Source: Faucicola osloensis_B
Lineage (GTDB): Bacteria; Pseudomonadota; Gammaproteobacteria; Pseudomonadales; Moraxellaceae
Reading direction: 5' to 3'
DNA length: 64,000 nt
Assembly (NCBI GenBank): GCA_964211495.1
Contig: CAXORL010000001.1
Location: 1-64,000, forward strand
Of the stretch, positions 8,579-16,911 are shown piece by piece; the first letter of the stretch is position 1; each line of letters opens with the position of its first letter. The translations under genes were made by a program, and so were the position numbers. The notes beneath the pieces were generated by a model, which did no database searches, was not told where the DNA came from, and saw only the letters and a list, made by a program, of their open reading frames with translations.

Positions 8579-9556
8579 ATGTCAGTCTCCAGTGTTTTAT
8601 CACCATCGTCTATCGTTGTCCAGCCCAAGGCAACAACTTCTCAGCCAGCTACCGCTGCCAAAAAGTTACGTTTTGGGGTGGTGTTGGCATTGATTTCTAA
8701 TGTGTTGTTCGGCGTGGTGTATCTGTATAGTCACTGGCTTGCCCCATTGTCAGGCACACAAGTTTTTTTGTGGCGCATGGTGGCGATGTGGGTTGGGTTG
8801 GTGGGGTTGTTGGCCGTGACGCAAAGTTTTGGGCAGCTCAAAGCGTTTTTGATGGCATTAAACACACAACAATGGGTTTTATTGCTGTTACCGACACCGA
8901 TTTTGGCAAGTCAGCTGTGGCTGTTTATGTGGGCGCCTATCAATGGACAGGCGGTCAATACCGCAATGGGGTATTTTTTGTTTCCCTTGATGATGGTGCT
9001 GATGGGCTGTGTGGTGTTTAAAGAAACCTTAAATCGATTGCAGTGGGCGGCGATTATCGTTGCGGCAGCAGGGGTGGGGTTGCAATTTTGGCTCGCGGGG
9101 AGTGTATCGTGGGCGACTGCATGGGTGTGTTTGACGTATCCGATTTATTATGGACTGCGCCGCTGGCAAGGGGTGCCTGCGCTGATGGGACTGTTTGTGG
9201 ATTTGTCAGTGATTGCACCGATTGCCTTGGGTTTTTTGTTATGGCAAAACACGAGTGTATCGATAGTCACAGGGTCAATGACAATGGGGCTGCTATTGAT
9301 TGGACTGGGTATGATTAGTGCGCTTGCTATGCAGACCAATCTCAAAGCCAGTCAGGTGTTGCCGATGAATACCTTTGGTATGCTCAGTTATCTTGAACCT
9401 GCGCTGATGTTTTTATTGTCCATTTTTGTGCTGCATGAAGCTGTCAATGGCACCATGATTGCCAGTTTTGCTTTAATTTGGGTAGGGGTGTTGCTGATGA
9501 TTGTAAATGCAATACAAGCGTCCAAAAATAACCACTCAACCGCTATTTGTGACTAG
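8579..9556 (+). CDS. EamA/RarD-type drug/metabolite transporter
   Basis: 325-residue inner-membrane transporter of the DMT superfamily with ten predicted helices in two EamA repeats. The segment GQAVNTAMGYFLFPLMMVLMG is characteristic of RarD proteins, and the C-terminal half has TFGMLSYLEPALMFLLS. The first 28 residues are a Ser/Thr/Ala-rich cytoplasmic leader. AAGG lies 8 bases from the ATG. RarD was named from a chloramphenicol-sensitivity phenotype; the substrate of most members is unknown. The divergent Lrp-type gene suggests amino-acid-responsive control. The promoter region has TATACT at about 8529 but no convincing -35 box. Confidence 0.87.
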   Translation: MSVSSVLSPSSIVVQPKATTSQPATAAKKLRFGVVLALISNVLFGVVYLYSHWLAPLSGTQVFLWRMVAMWVGLVGLLAVTQSFGQLKAFLMALNTQQWVLLLLPTPILASQLWLFMWAPINGQAVNTAMGYFLFPLMMVLMGCVVFKETLNRLQWAAIIVAAAGVGLQFWLAGSVSWATAWVCLTYPIYYGLRRWQGVPALMGLFVDLSVIAPIALGFLLWQNTSVSIVTGSMTMGLLLIGLGMISALAMQTNLKASQVLPMNTFGMLSYLEPALMFLLSIFVLHEAVNGTMIASFALIWVGVLLMIVNAIQASKNNHSTAICD

Positions 9557-9656
9557 GTAAGCTAATATTCTTAATTTAATGGATGGATAAGTATGTAAGA
9601 AATTGTTAAAATTGCGCTGAACAAAAATTGTACAACCACAAAAATTGAGGTGCTGC

Positions 9657-10235
9657 TTGGGGCAAATTCATTATCTAACTTATGTGAGCCGTATGACATT
9701 GAAAGCTGGCATAACCCCTAGAACGCTCTCAGATATTATGGCAGTGGCACAGCGTGAGAACCTTGCCCATCAGATTACCGGTTTTTTGTGTTTTGGTAAT
9801 GGCTATTTTTTTCAGTACATTGAAGGCGAAAAATCAGCGATTGAGCAATTATTTGGTAACATTCAGCGTGATGGGCGCAACCGCGATGTCACGCTCAAGT
9901 CTAAAGGAGTGATCGAACAACGGCTGTTTCAAGGTTGGCAAATGTTGATGGTCAATATCAATAACCCAGAAACGCATGAAGATGTTATCAATGCGTTTTT
10001 ACCTGTATTGTCAGCTGGGTCAAAAGCGGCAGCGGCTGATAAGTTTGTTGAGGTCATGCGGTCACAATATCATCGCCGTAGCTTGGTGGATTTTCAAAGC
10101 TATTCTCTCAAAAATGTCAGTCATTATGGCATCAGTCTGCGCGAACTGCTCAAAGTGCATCAGCATTTTTTATTGGTTCAGAGCATTTTACTGGTATTAA
10201 TTTTGATTAGTTTTAGCCTATTTTGGGGTTTGTAG
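9657..10235 (+). CDS. BLUF-domain blue-light sensor with C-terminal membrane helix
   Basis: Flavin-based blue-light photoreceptor. The TTG at 9657 is chosen because GAGG ends 6 bases upstream and the protein then begins as BLUF domains do (MGQIHYLTYVSR). The key residues are present: Tyr9, Asn35 (RENLAHQITG), Gln53 (GYFFQYIEG), and Trp94/Met96 (FQGWQML). After the roughly 100-residue BLUF core comes a 65-residue helical region and a strongly hydrophobic last segment (about residues 170-192, ending FSLFWGL), predicted to be a membrane anchor. Short BLUF proteins such as PixD and BlsA lack such a tail as far as I recall. No output domain is fused, so signalling must go through a partner. It is convergent with tag. 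Confidence 0.9.
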   Translation: MGQIHYLTYVSRMTLKAGITPRTLSDIMAVAQRENLAHQITGFLCFGNGYFFQYIEGEKSAIEQLFGNIQRDGRNRDVTLKSKGVIEQRLFQGWQMLMVNINNPETHEDVINAFLPVLSAGSKAAAADKFVEVMRSQYHRRSLVDFQSYSLKNVSHYGISLRELLKVHQHFLLVQSILLVLILISFSLFWGL

Positions 10236-10262
10236 CATCGAGAAATCTGTAACATCGAGGAA
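10229..10262 (+). repeat. 17-bp x 2 imperfect tandem repeat across the BLUF stop codon
   Basis: TTTGTAGCATCGAGAAA is followed directly by TCTGTAACATCGAGGAA (14 of 17 identical). The real TAG (10233-10235) lies in copy one; copy two carries TAA at the same place. Confidence 0.85.
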
Positions 10263-10293
10263 TATGTTATCCGCTATTGACTATTGAACCTGC

Positions 10294-10872
10294 TTACCGA
10301 AAATCACACGCCGCTACATGGTCATTCACCATACCGACTGCTTGCATAAACGCATAGCAAATCGTCGAGCCCACAAATTTAAACCCGTCTTTTTTAAGCT
10401 GTTTTGACATCTTATCTGAATATTCAGTGTTGGTGGGGATATCAGCAAAAATTTTTGGGTGATTATCCTGCGGTAGTTTTGCCAAGCCACTGGGCGACAG
10501 TGCCCAAAGATAATCGCTAAAAGCTTGCGTTTGGGTGATTTTTAGATAGCATTTGGCATTGTTGATAATGCCTTTGATTTTACCGCGGTGGCGAATAATG
10601 CCCGCATCGGTCATGAGACTATCGACCATGTCATCATCAAACTGCGCGATCATTGCAGGGTCAAAATCAGCAAATACTTGGTAATAACGCTCGCGTTTTT
10701 TGAGGATGGTAATCCAGCTGAGTCCCGCTTGCATGCTTTCTAAACACAGCATGGCAAATAGATGACGGTCGTCATAACTGGGCTTTCCCCATTCATTGTC
10801 GTGGTAAGCTTGATAAAGTGGGTCTGTGCCGCACCATTCACAGCGATTATAGGCTTTCATCCTAGGTCTCAT
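10294..10872 (-). CDS. tag: DNA-3-methyladenine glycosylase I
   Basis: Base-excision repair enzyme that removes 3-methyladenine from DNA. It is collinear with E. coli Tag: RCEWCGTDPLYQAYHDNEWG at the N-terminus, the catalytic region LESMQAGLSWITILKKRE, DAGIIRHRGKI, GFKFVGSTICYAFMQAVG and NDHVAACDF at the C-terminus. The zinc ligands of Tag (an N-terminal Cys and His, and the C-terminal His-x3-Cys in NDHVAAC) are all visible. The upstream ATG at 10872 gives 192 residues; Met5 (ATG at 10860) would start closer to the E. coli protein, and neither has a good Shine-Dalgarno. It is a single gene, convergent with the BLUF gene, with a terminator for the next gene just behind it. Confidence 0.95.
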   Translation of the reverse strand: MRPRMKAYNRCEWCGTDPLYQAYHDNEWGKPSYDDRHLFAMLCLESMQAGLSWITILKKRERYYQVFADFDPAMIAQFDDDMVDSLMTDAGIIRHRGKIKGIINNAKCYLKITQTQAFSDYLWALSPSGLAKLPQDNHPKIFADIPTNTEYSDKMSKQLKKDGFKFVGSTICYAFMQAVGMVNDHVAACDFR

Positions 10873-10905
10873 GGTATTGAAAGGTTTATTATAACCGCCT
10901 TGGGC

Positions 10906-10931
10906 AAAAAAAACGCCAGCATTTGCCAGCG
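10906..10931 (-). terminator. Intrinsic terminator of the MHS transporter gene
   Basis: On the minus strand CGCTGGC-AAAT-GCTGGCG folds into a 7-bp stem with two G-U pairs, followed by eight T residues. It lies 31 bp past the transporter stop. Confidence 0.8.
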
Positions 10932-10961
10932 TTTTTGAGGTATCAGTTTTTAGTCTATCTT

Positions 10962-12308
10962 TTAATCCATCAAATCGATATTTTTGGTTTCTTTAATGGA
11001 GAATAACGCGATGAGAGAAATCAAACCGTTAATCACAATATATATAGCCACACCTTTCATGCCATATTGCTCATTGATTTTGATGGCATAAATCGCAGGA
11101 ATCGATGCACCCACAATCGCCGCTAGATTGTAAGCCAGTGACGCACCTGAATACCGTACTTCGGTGGGGAACAGCTCTGGTAATAGTGCTGCCATTGGAC
11201 CAAACGACATACCCATACATGCCATGCCCAAAATGAGGAAAATAAATACCGTGGTTGGTGTGCCATTGCTGAGCAGCATTGGCATAAAGCAGGCAAACAC
11301 CATACATAATATAGTCACGCCAATCAGCCATTTTTTACGACCGATTTTGTCCGCGCCAATCCCTGAGATACTGGTAAAAATACCAAACACAATCGCAGCC
11401 ACCAATAAAAAGCCAGTAAAGGTATTTGGGGCAATACCTAACCCTGTTGGGAAGCCAAAAGAAGATAATTTTGCCGGGCTTTTTGAATACGCTTGTACGA
11501 AAGCAGTCATGATATAAAAAATCACATAAGTCATCGCCATCAAAAATGTGCCTTGCACCATCGGACGCCAATATTGGGTGATGACTTTTGACACAGGGGC
11601 ATTAACTTTTTTGCCTTCGGCTTCAGCGGCACGGAATACATGGCTTTCATGCAGGCTTAAACGTACCCAAAGACCCACACCCACAAGCACGATTGAAATA
11701 AGAAACGGGATGCGCCATGCCCACTCGACCAAAGCATCTTTGCCTAAAAAATAACTGAGTAAAAAGAACACTAAATTGGCTAAAAATAACCCAATCGGCG
11801 CGCCTAACTGCGGGAAAGTACCATACCAAGCGCGTTTGCCTTCTGGCGCATTTTCGGTGGCGACCAAGGCAGCACCGCCCCATTCACCGCCAAGCCCAAT
11901 CCCTTGACCTACACGAAGTAAACATAACAACAATGGGGCAATAACGCCTACTTGGGCATAAGTCGGTAGCAAACCAATCGCTACGGTTGATAAACCCATC
12001 GTAAGCAGAGATGCCACCAAGGTTTTTTTACGACCAAGTTTATCACCAAAGTGACCAAATAATGCTGAACCGAAAGGGCGGGCAATAAACGCCAATGCCA
12101 ACGTCGAAAGCGAGTAAAGCATCGCTGCTTTTTCATCGGTTTTATCAAAAAACTGGGTATTAAAAATCAATACCGCCGCAGCGGCATAAATATAATAATC
12201 ATAAAACTCAATAGCCGTACCAATCATGGATGCCACGGCGACCTTTTTTGGGTCATTGCGTAGCGTGATGTTGTGATGATCAGGGTGCGCGGTTGAAGCC
12301 GTCGTCAT
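10962..12308 (-). CDS. MFS transporter, metabolite:H+ symporter (MHS) family
   Basis: 448-residue proton symporter of the MHS branch (relatives ShiA, KgtP, ProP). Twelve hydrophobic segments are visible; the loop 2-3 signature is GHFGDKLGRKKTL and its echo after helix 8 is GIGADKIGRKKWL. Other MHS marks are GTAIEFYDYYIY in helix 1 and GQGIGLGGEWGGA in helix 4-5. The ATG at 12308 is preceded by AGGAGGG at 8-base spacing; the frame stays open further upstream but without a start signal. Substrate is probably a small organic acid or osmolyte (family inference). Its last codons and TAA lie in a 12-bp tandem repeat (10948-10971, 10 of 12 identical). It is divergent from the rhodanese gene. Confidence 0.9.
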   Translation of the reverse strand: MTTASTAHPDHHNITLRNDPKKVAVASMIGTAIEFYDYYIYAAAAVLIFNTQFFDKTDEKAAMLYSLSTLALAFIARPFGSALFGHFGDKLGRKKTLVASLLTMGLSTVAIGLLPTYAQVGVIAPLLLCLLRVGQGIGLGGEWGGAALVATENAPEGKRAWYGTFPQLGAPIGLFLANLVFFLLSYFLGKDALVEWAWRIPFLISIVLVGVGLWVRLSLHESHVFRAAEAEGKKVNAPVSKVITQYWRPMVQGTFLMAMTYVIFYIMTAFVQAYSKSPAKLSSFGFPTGLGIAPNTFTGFLLVAAIVFGIFTSISGIGADKIGRKKWLIGVTILCMVFACFMPMLLSNGTPTTVFIFLILGMACMGMSFGPMAALLPELFPTEVRYSGASLAYNLAAIVGASIPAIYAIKINEQYGMKGVAIYIVINGLISLIALFSIKETKNIDLMD

Positions 12309-12519
12309 GATGTCTGCCCTCCTTAGATAATAAAATTTTAAGTGAAAATTCAGATACATAAAATATTGGAATGAATTATAAATCATAATTTGCCATTAAC
12401 TTGATAAAAATAGTTAAGGTGATGCAAAAATTTGGTTATCAATCGCTGATTTGATAAATTTCGTCAGCTTATCCATAATAAGCCATCACAAAATACACAT
12501 TAAAACTTAAGAGGTAACC

Positions 12520-12834
12520 ATGATTCGCAAGCTAGCCATTACCGATTTTTCTGCCACGGCAAACGATACCGTTTGGGATGTGCGGGATAGTCAAGCATTT
12601 GCGCAAGGACATATTGAGTTTGCCAAAAACCAACCCTTGGATACGCTGACGGCAGAGTTATTGGCAACCACGAATGGCACTATCTATGTGCTATGCGGTG
12701 GCGGCAGCAAAGCCGCCAAAGCTGTCGCTTTGCTCAATGAGATTGACCCACATCGGGACATCGTCCATTTGACGGGTGGTACGCGTGCAGCAAAAGCGGC
12801 AGGTATGACCATCGTGAGTGATAATCTGTCATGA
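12520..12834 (+). CDS. Single-domain rhodanese-like sulfurtransferase
   Basis: 104-residue rhodanese fold protein expected to carry a persulfide on its active Cys. Recognisable blocks are VWDVRDSQAFAQGHI (the D-x-R and G-H-I motifs), the active-site loop CGGGSK after IYVL, and the C-terminal LTGGTRAAKAAGM. The ATG has GAGG 5-6 bases upstream. Its TGA overlaps the ATG of mcrB (ATGA at 12831), so the two are translationally coupled and this gene leads the restriction-like operon. The sulfur donor and acceptor are unknown. It could be an unrelated housekeeping gene onto which mcrBC was placed, but the overlap implies at least coordinated expression. Confidence 0.88.
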   Translation: MIRKLAITDFSATANDTVWDVRDSQAFAQGHIEFAKNQPLDTLTAELLATTNGTIYVLCGGGSKAAKAVALLNEIDPHRDIVHLTGGTRAAKAAGMTIVSDNLS

Positions 12835-14108
12835 GTGAGCTGCCAAAAAATATTATCTATACGGGCGTAGCAGGAACAGGCAAGACCTACCAACTGCAAC
12901 AAATCGCCAAACAATATACCGAGATATTGCCGGTAGCCAATGCCGATGATTTACTAAAAAATTTGGTAGAGCCATTAAGCTGGCGGGAAGTGATTTGTTT
13001 GGTGTTGTTGGATGAAAAACAAAAAGGTAAAAGTTTGCTAAAAGTACCTGAATTGGTGCAATCGGCTATTTTTTTAGCGAAAGCGAGTTTAAAAGATAGA
13101 AAAGAAAATTTAAATCAAACGGTTTGGGGAACGCTACAACAATTTAGTAATCCCAATTCTTTCACGGTTAAATATAATAGCCGAGCCAGTCAAGCTTTTT
13201 TTGATAAAGACGAATCAAGTAACTGGTTTTTACTGCCCGAAAGTTTGCCGTTATTAGTAGATTTGCAAAACAAGCTTGATGATTATCAAAACGCAATTTC
13301 ACATCAATTCCAAGCTAAAAAGCAACGCTTTAGTTTTGTCAGTTTTCATCAGGCGTATGGATATGAAGAATTTGTCGAAGGCATTCGTCCCCACATCGCG
13401 GACAATGGGCAGATGAGCTACCGCGTTGAGGCAGGGGCATTTCTTAGACTGTGTCAACAAGCCCAACATGACCCTAGCCACCGTTATGCCATGTTGATTG
13501 ATGAAATCAACCGCGCCAATGTCGCCCGCGTGTTTGGGGAGTTGATGAGTTTGATTGAACCGACGAAACGCGCAGGACAGACAGATAGCCTGTCGGTGAA
13601 TTTGGCGTATTCGCGTCAGCCGTTTAGTGTGCCTAGCAATATCGATATCTATGCCACCATGAACAGCCAAGATCATTCATTGGCGCCGCTCGATATGGCA
13701 TTTCGCCGCCGTTTTGAATTTATTGAGTGTCAACCACAGCCACAGTTATTGGGTAAAGTCATGGCAAATGGGATTGAGATTGATTTAGCCAAATTGTTGA
13801 CCGCATTGAATGAAAGAATCTCGCAAAATTTGGCAAAAGACAGCCAGTTAGGGCATAGTTTTTTGTGGGGTATTGATTCCCTGCACGCGTTAAACGCTGC
13901 ATTTAGCCAATCCATCATCCCGCAGGTTGCCCAAGCCTGCCAGCACCATGGACAAATCCTGCAAGCAATCTTTGGGCAAACCTTTATCAGGTTGATTGAT
14001 AACAAAAAAGCAACTGGATTTATGGCGCAGCAAGCGGGTTTTGACATCCATACCCAGGCGCTTGATGAGCCAAATAACTATCTTGCAATCTATCAAAGCA
14101 CCCAATGA
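12831..14108 (+). CDS. mcrB: McrB-type AAA+ GTPase subunit
   Basis: Motor subunit of an McrBC-type modification-dependent (type IV) restriction system; McrB hexamers hydrolyse GTP and drive the McrC nuclease. Walker A GVAGTGKT is at residues 12-19, Walker B MLIDEINRANVARVFGEL near 221-237, the McrB sensor MNSQDHS near 277 (usual form MNTADRS), then LDMAFRRRFEF. Unlike E. coli McrB there is no N-terminal DNA-recognition domain: the protein begins directly at Walker A. Instead about 130 residues are inserted between Walker A and the conserved VSFHQAYGYEEFVEGIRP; this insert has LSWREVICLVLL and LNQTVWGTLQQF, which suggest a winged-helix fold (inference). mcrC follows with an ATGA overlap. Specificity cannot be predicted. 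Confidence 0.88.
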   Translation: MSELPKNIIYTGVAGTGKTYQLQQIAKQYTEILPVANADDLLKNLVEPLSWREVICLVLLDEKQKGKSLLKVPELVQSAIFLAKASLKDRKENLNQTVWGTLQQFSNPNSFTVKYNSRASQAFFDKDESSNWFLLPESLPLLVDLQNKLDDYQNAISHQFQAKKQRFSFVSFHQAYGYEEFVEGIRPHIADNGQMSYRVEAGAFLRLCQQAQHDPSHRYAMLIDEINRANVARVFGELMSLIEPTKRAGQTDSLSVNLAYSRQPFSVPSNIDIYATMNSQDHSLAPLDMAFRRRFEFIECQPQPQLLGKVMANGIEIDLAKLLTALNERISQNLAKDSQLGHSFLWGIDSLHALNAAFSQSIIPQVAQACQHHGQILQAIFGQTFIRLIDNKKATGFMAQQAGFDIHTQALDEPNNYLAIYQSTQ

Positions 14109-15328
14109 AAGTCATCATCACGTTTGAACATAGTTGCCTGACTGCGGCAGATTTTGACGATGGGCAGGATTTTGACTGGCTTATTGAGCAAAATTTTGAC
14201 GTGTTTCGCATTGAGCGTAAACAGCAGCAGTGGAAACTCAAAGTGCGCCACTATATCGGTGTGATTGGGTTGCCCAGTGGCGGGCAAGTGGAGATTTTGC
14301 CAAAACTTGCACAAGCCCACATTACCCATGCCGATGAAGTTACCCAAACCCGTCAATGGGTGCAACAGATGCTGACAGCGGTGTGGCAAGCCTTATTGCC
14401 CAAGTCGTTACCCAATCTAGCCAATCAACGACTCATCAATCCTCCACCAATCAATCATTCGCTATCGCTTAGCGAGTGGCTACAAGCGTATTTTTGGCAG
14501 GGATTTGCCCAGTACGTGCCCAATCAGCAATATCAGCAATTTGAGCAAAATCAGCCCTATCTGCAGGGTAAATTGCTGGTCAAAGAGCAATTGCAGCATA
14601 ACTTCCACCAGCCGCATAAGTTTTATCATCAGACTGAAAATTTTGCGATGGATACCGCTGGCAATCGTTTGGTGAAAACTACCATCGAGCGGGTGATTGG
14701 CAGCATGGCTAGCAGCCCATTGTCGAGCCCATTACTGCCGCAGTGGCAGGCAGTGGGTACCGTTGCCAAAGACTTATACGAAAACCAATTTTCTCAAGCG
14801 CTGCAAGAGTTGACCGCGTTGCCCAGTCTGACTGCCCAGCGTAATTATACTTTTATCAGCTTTTGTTATGCGCTGCTGACGCTACAACAAGCCAGTAGCC
14901 AAGGGCAGTTTTTGACCCCAACTTGGCTGGTGAATATGCCATTTGCCTTTGAAAAATGGGTGAGCAGAAAAATCCAACAACAATTTGCAGCGCAGAATTT
15001 TGAACTGGTTGAGCAAAAAAGACAGCCATTGACCGTGCAGCAAGGATTAACTATCAAACCCGATATTTGGCTAAAGTCTGCCGATAAACTCATTATCGCC
15101 GATGTAAAATGGAAAAAAACTGCTACTTTTAACGACATAAGCTTGGCAGATATGTACCAACTGCTTACCTACGCCAATGAATTTGATGCCGATGAAGCTT
15201 GGCTGATTGTCCCAACACTAAACACGCAATTGATGGCACAGCAGATTGAATTTTGCCAACCCAAAAAAACCCGATTTTATCTGATGCCTTTTGCGGTGAC
15301 GCAAGGGTGTTTAAACCTTTTTCATTAA
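14105..15328 (+). CDS. mcrC: McrC-type restriction endonuclease subunit
   Basis: Nuclease partner of McrB. The N-terminal half has the McrC beta-rich region (KLKVRHYIGVIGLPSGGQVEILPKL) that contacts the McrB ring. The C-terminal PD-(D/E)xK nuclease is visible as KPDIWLKS (Asp320) and IADVKWKK (Asp333-x-Lys335), followed by the Gln of MYQLLTYA, a classic arrangement. At 407 residues it is somewhat longer than E. coli McrC (348). Its ATG overlaps the mcrB stop by ATGA, so subunit stoichiometry is probably set by coupled translation. All catalytic residues are present, so the system looks intact. It is followed by 134 bp before gor. Confidence 0.9.
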   Translation: MKVIITFEHSCLTAADFDDGQDFDWLIEQNFDVFRIERKQQQWKLKVRHYIGVIGLPSGGQVEILPKLAQAHITHADEVTQTRQWVQQMLTAVWQALLPKSLPNLANQRLINPPPINHSLSLSEWLQAYFWQGFAQYVPNQQYQQFEQNQPYLQGKLLVKEQLQHNFHQPHKFYHQTENFAMDTAGNRLVKTTIERVIGSMASSPLSSPLLPQWQAVGTVAKDLYENQFSQALQELTALPSLTAQRNYTFISFCYALLTLQQASSQGQFLTPTWLVNMPFAFEKWVSRKIQQQFAAQNFELVEQKRQPLTVQQGLTIKPDIWLKSADKLIIADVKWKKTATFNDISLADMYQLLTYANEFDADEAWLIVPTLNTQLMAQQIEFCQPKKTRFYLMPFAVTQGCLNLFH

Positions 15329-15462
15329 AATTATTCAAAAAAAGCGCTGATTTGTTTTATTTTATCAATGGGAAAGGTGAGAATTAACAACTTTTCTAGC
15401 CACCAAAACTTGGTAAAATAACCACATATAACTTTGAAAATGACCAAAAAACAGGAAGAATT

Positions 15463-16833
15463 ATGAGCAAACATTATGATTATATCGCGATTGGTGGTGG
15501 GTCAGGGGGTATCGCATCCATCAACCGTGCTGCCAGTTATGGTAAAAAATGTGCCTTGATTGAAGCCAAGCAGCTAGGCGGTACTTGCGTCAATGTTGGC
15601 TGTGTGCCCAAAAAAGTGATGTGGTATGGCGCCAATATGGCAGCAGCGATCCATCATTATGCGCCTGACTATGGCTTTGACTTGGATGTTAAAAAATTTG
15701 ACTTTGCCAAATTGGTACAAAGTCGCCAAGCTTATATCAGCCGTATTCATCAGTCGTATAACAATGGCCTCAAAAATAATCAAGTCGATGTGATTCATGG
15801 TTTTGCCAAATTTGCCGATAAACATACCGTTGAGGTGTATAAAAATGACGGCACAGTAGAGACCATTACCGCTGATCATATTCTGCTAGCGATGGGCGGT
15901 CGACCTGTTCGCCCAGCCATTGAAGGGGCAGAGTTGGGTATTGACTCAGATGGTTTTTTTGACTTGACCGAGTTGCCACAGCGGGTAGCGATTGTGGGGT
16001 CAGGCTATATCGGCGTTGAGATTGCAGGGGTGATGAATGCACTGGGCTCAAAAACCCATCTCATTGTGCGTAGTAAGCGGGTGCTCAAAAACTTCGATGC
16101 CGACATTGTTACCACGCTCACCCATATCATGCACGATGATGGTATTGAATTTCATTATGGATTGCTGCCACAACAAGTACGCAAAAACCAAGATGGTTCA
16201 TTGAGCATTGAATTGTCAAACAATGAGACCTTGACGGTGGATTGTTTGATTTGGGCAACGGGTCGCGCACCTGCAACCGATAGCATCAATCTTGATAAAG
16301 CGGGCGTTGAAGTCAATGAGCAAGGCTTTGTCAAAGTTGATGCCTATCAAAATACCAATGTCGAAGGGATATATGCCGTCGGCGACATCATCGAACATGG
16401 TATTCAATTGACCCCAGTGGCGGTGGCAGCAGGCCGTCGATTATCTGAGCGCTTGTTTAATAACAAACCCAATGAGCATTTGGACTATAATCTAGTGCCG
16501 AGCGTGATTTTTAGCCATCCACCGATTGGTACTGTGGGGCTGAGTGAAGAAGAGGCGGTCAAAGGCTATGGTATCAATGCGGTTAAAGTCTATAAATCCA
16601 GTTTTACCCCGATGTATAGTGCAGTGACCAAGCACCGTGAGCCGTGTCACATGAAGCTGATTTGTGTGGGTGAGGAAGAAAAAGTGGTGGGCTTGCATGG
16701 TGTAGGTTTTGGCGTCGATGAGATGATTCAAGGTTTTGCCGTTGCTATCAAGATGGGTGCAACCAAACGTGACTTTGATGACACGGTGGCGATTCATCCG
16801 ACTGGCTCAGAAGAGTTTGTCACCATGCGCTAG
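15463..16833 (+). CDS. gor: Glutathione-disulfide reductase
   Basis: FAD- and NADPH-dependent flavoenzyme that keeps glutathione reduced in the cytosol. The FAD dinucleotide motif GGGSGG is at residues 11-16, the redox-active disulfide is Cys42-Cys47 (GGTCVNVGCVPKK), and the NADPH fold has GSGYIGVEIAG followed by VRSKRVL, whose arginines favour NADPH over NADH. The C-terminal HPTGSEEFVTMR supplies the catalytic His-Glu pair from the other subunit. AGGAAG sits 5 bases from the ATG. Length 456 is normal (E. coli 450). It lies downstream of mcrC on the same strand but has its own ribosome site and a strong terminator, so it is probably a separate unit. Confidence 0.97.
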   Translation: MSKHYDYIAIGGGSGGIASINRAASYGKKCALIEAKQLGGTCVNVGCVPKKVMWYGANMAAAIHHYAPDYGFDLDVKKFDFAKLVQSRQAYISRIHQSYNNGLKNNQVDVIHGFAKFADKHTVEVYKNDGTVETITADHILLAMGGRPVRPAIEGAELGIDSDGFFDLTELPQRVAIVGSGYIGVEIAGVMNALGSKTHLIVRSKRVLKNFDADIVTTLTHIMHDDGIEFHYGLLPQQVRKNQDGSLSIELSNNETLTVDCLIWATGRAPATDSINLDKAGVEVNEQGFVKVDAYQNTNVEGIYAVGDIIEHGIQLTPVAVAAGRRLSERLFNNKPNEHLDYNLVPSVIFSHPPIGTVGLSEEEAVKGYGINAVKVYKSSFTPMYSAVTKHREPCHMKLICVGEEEKVVGLHGVGFGVDEMIQGFAVAIKMGATKRDFDDTVAIHPTGSEEFVTMR

Positions 16834-16848
16834 GTGCATTTTTAGGGT

Positions 16849-16882
16849 AAAAAAGCGGACTTAATCATAAGCCCGCTTTTTT
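16849..16882 (+). terminator. Intrinsic terminator after gor
   Basis: AAAAAAGCGG-a-CTTA-atca-TAAG-c-CCGCTTTTTT: a long stem with one internal mismatch and a T tract. It is symmetrical enough to serve the convergent gene at 16912 as well. Confidence 0.9.
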
Positions 16883-16911
16883 CGCTTTTAAACTGTTAAA
16901 TTTTTACTCTT

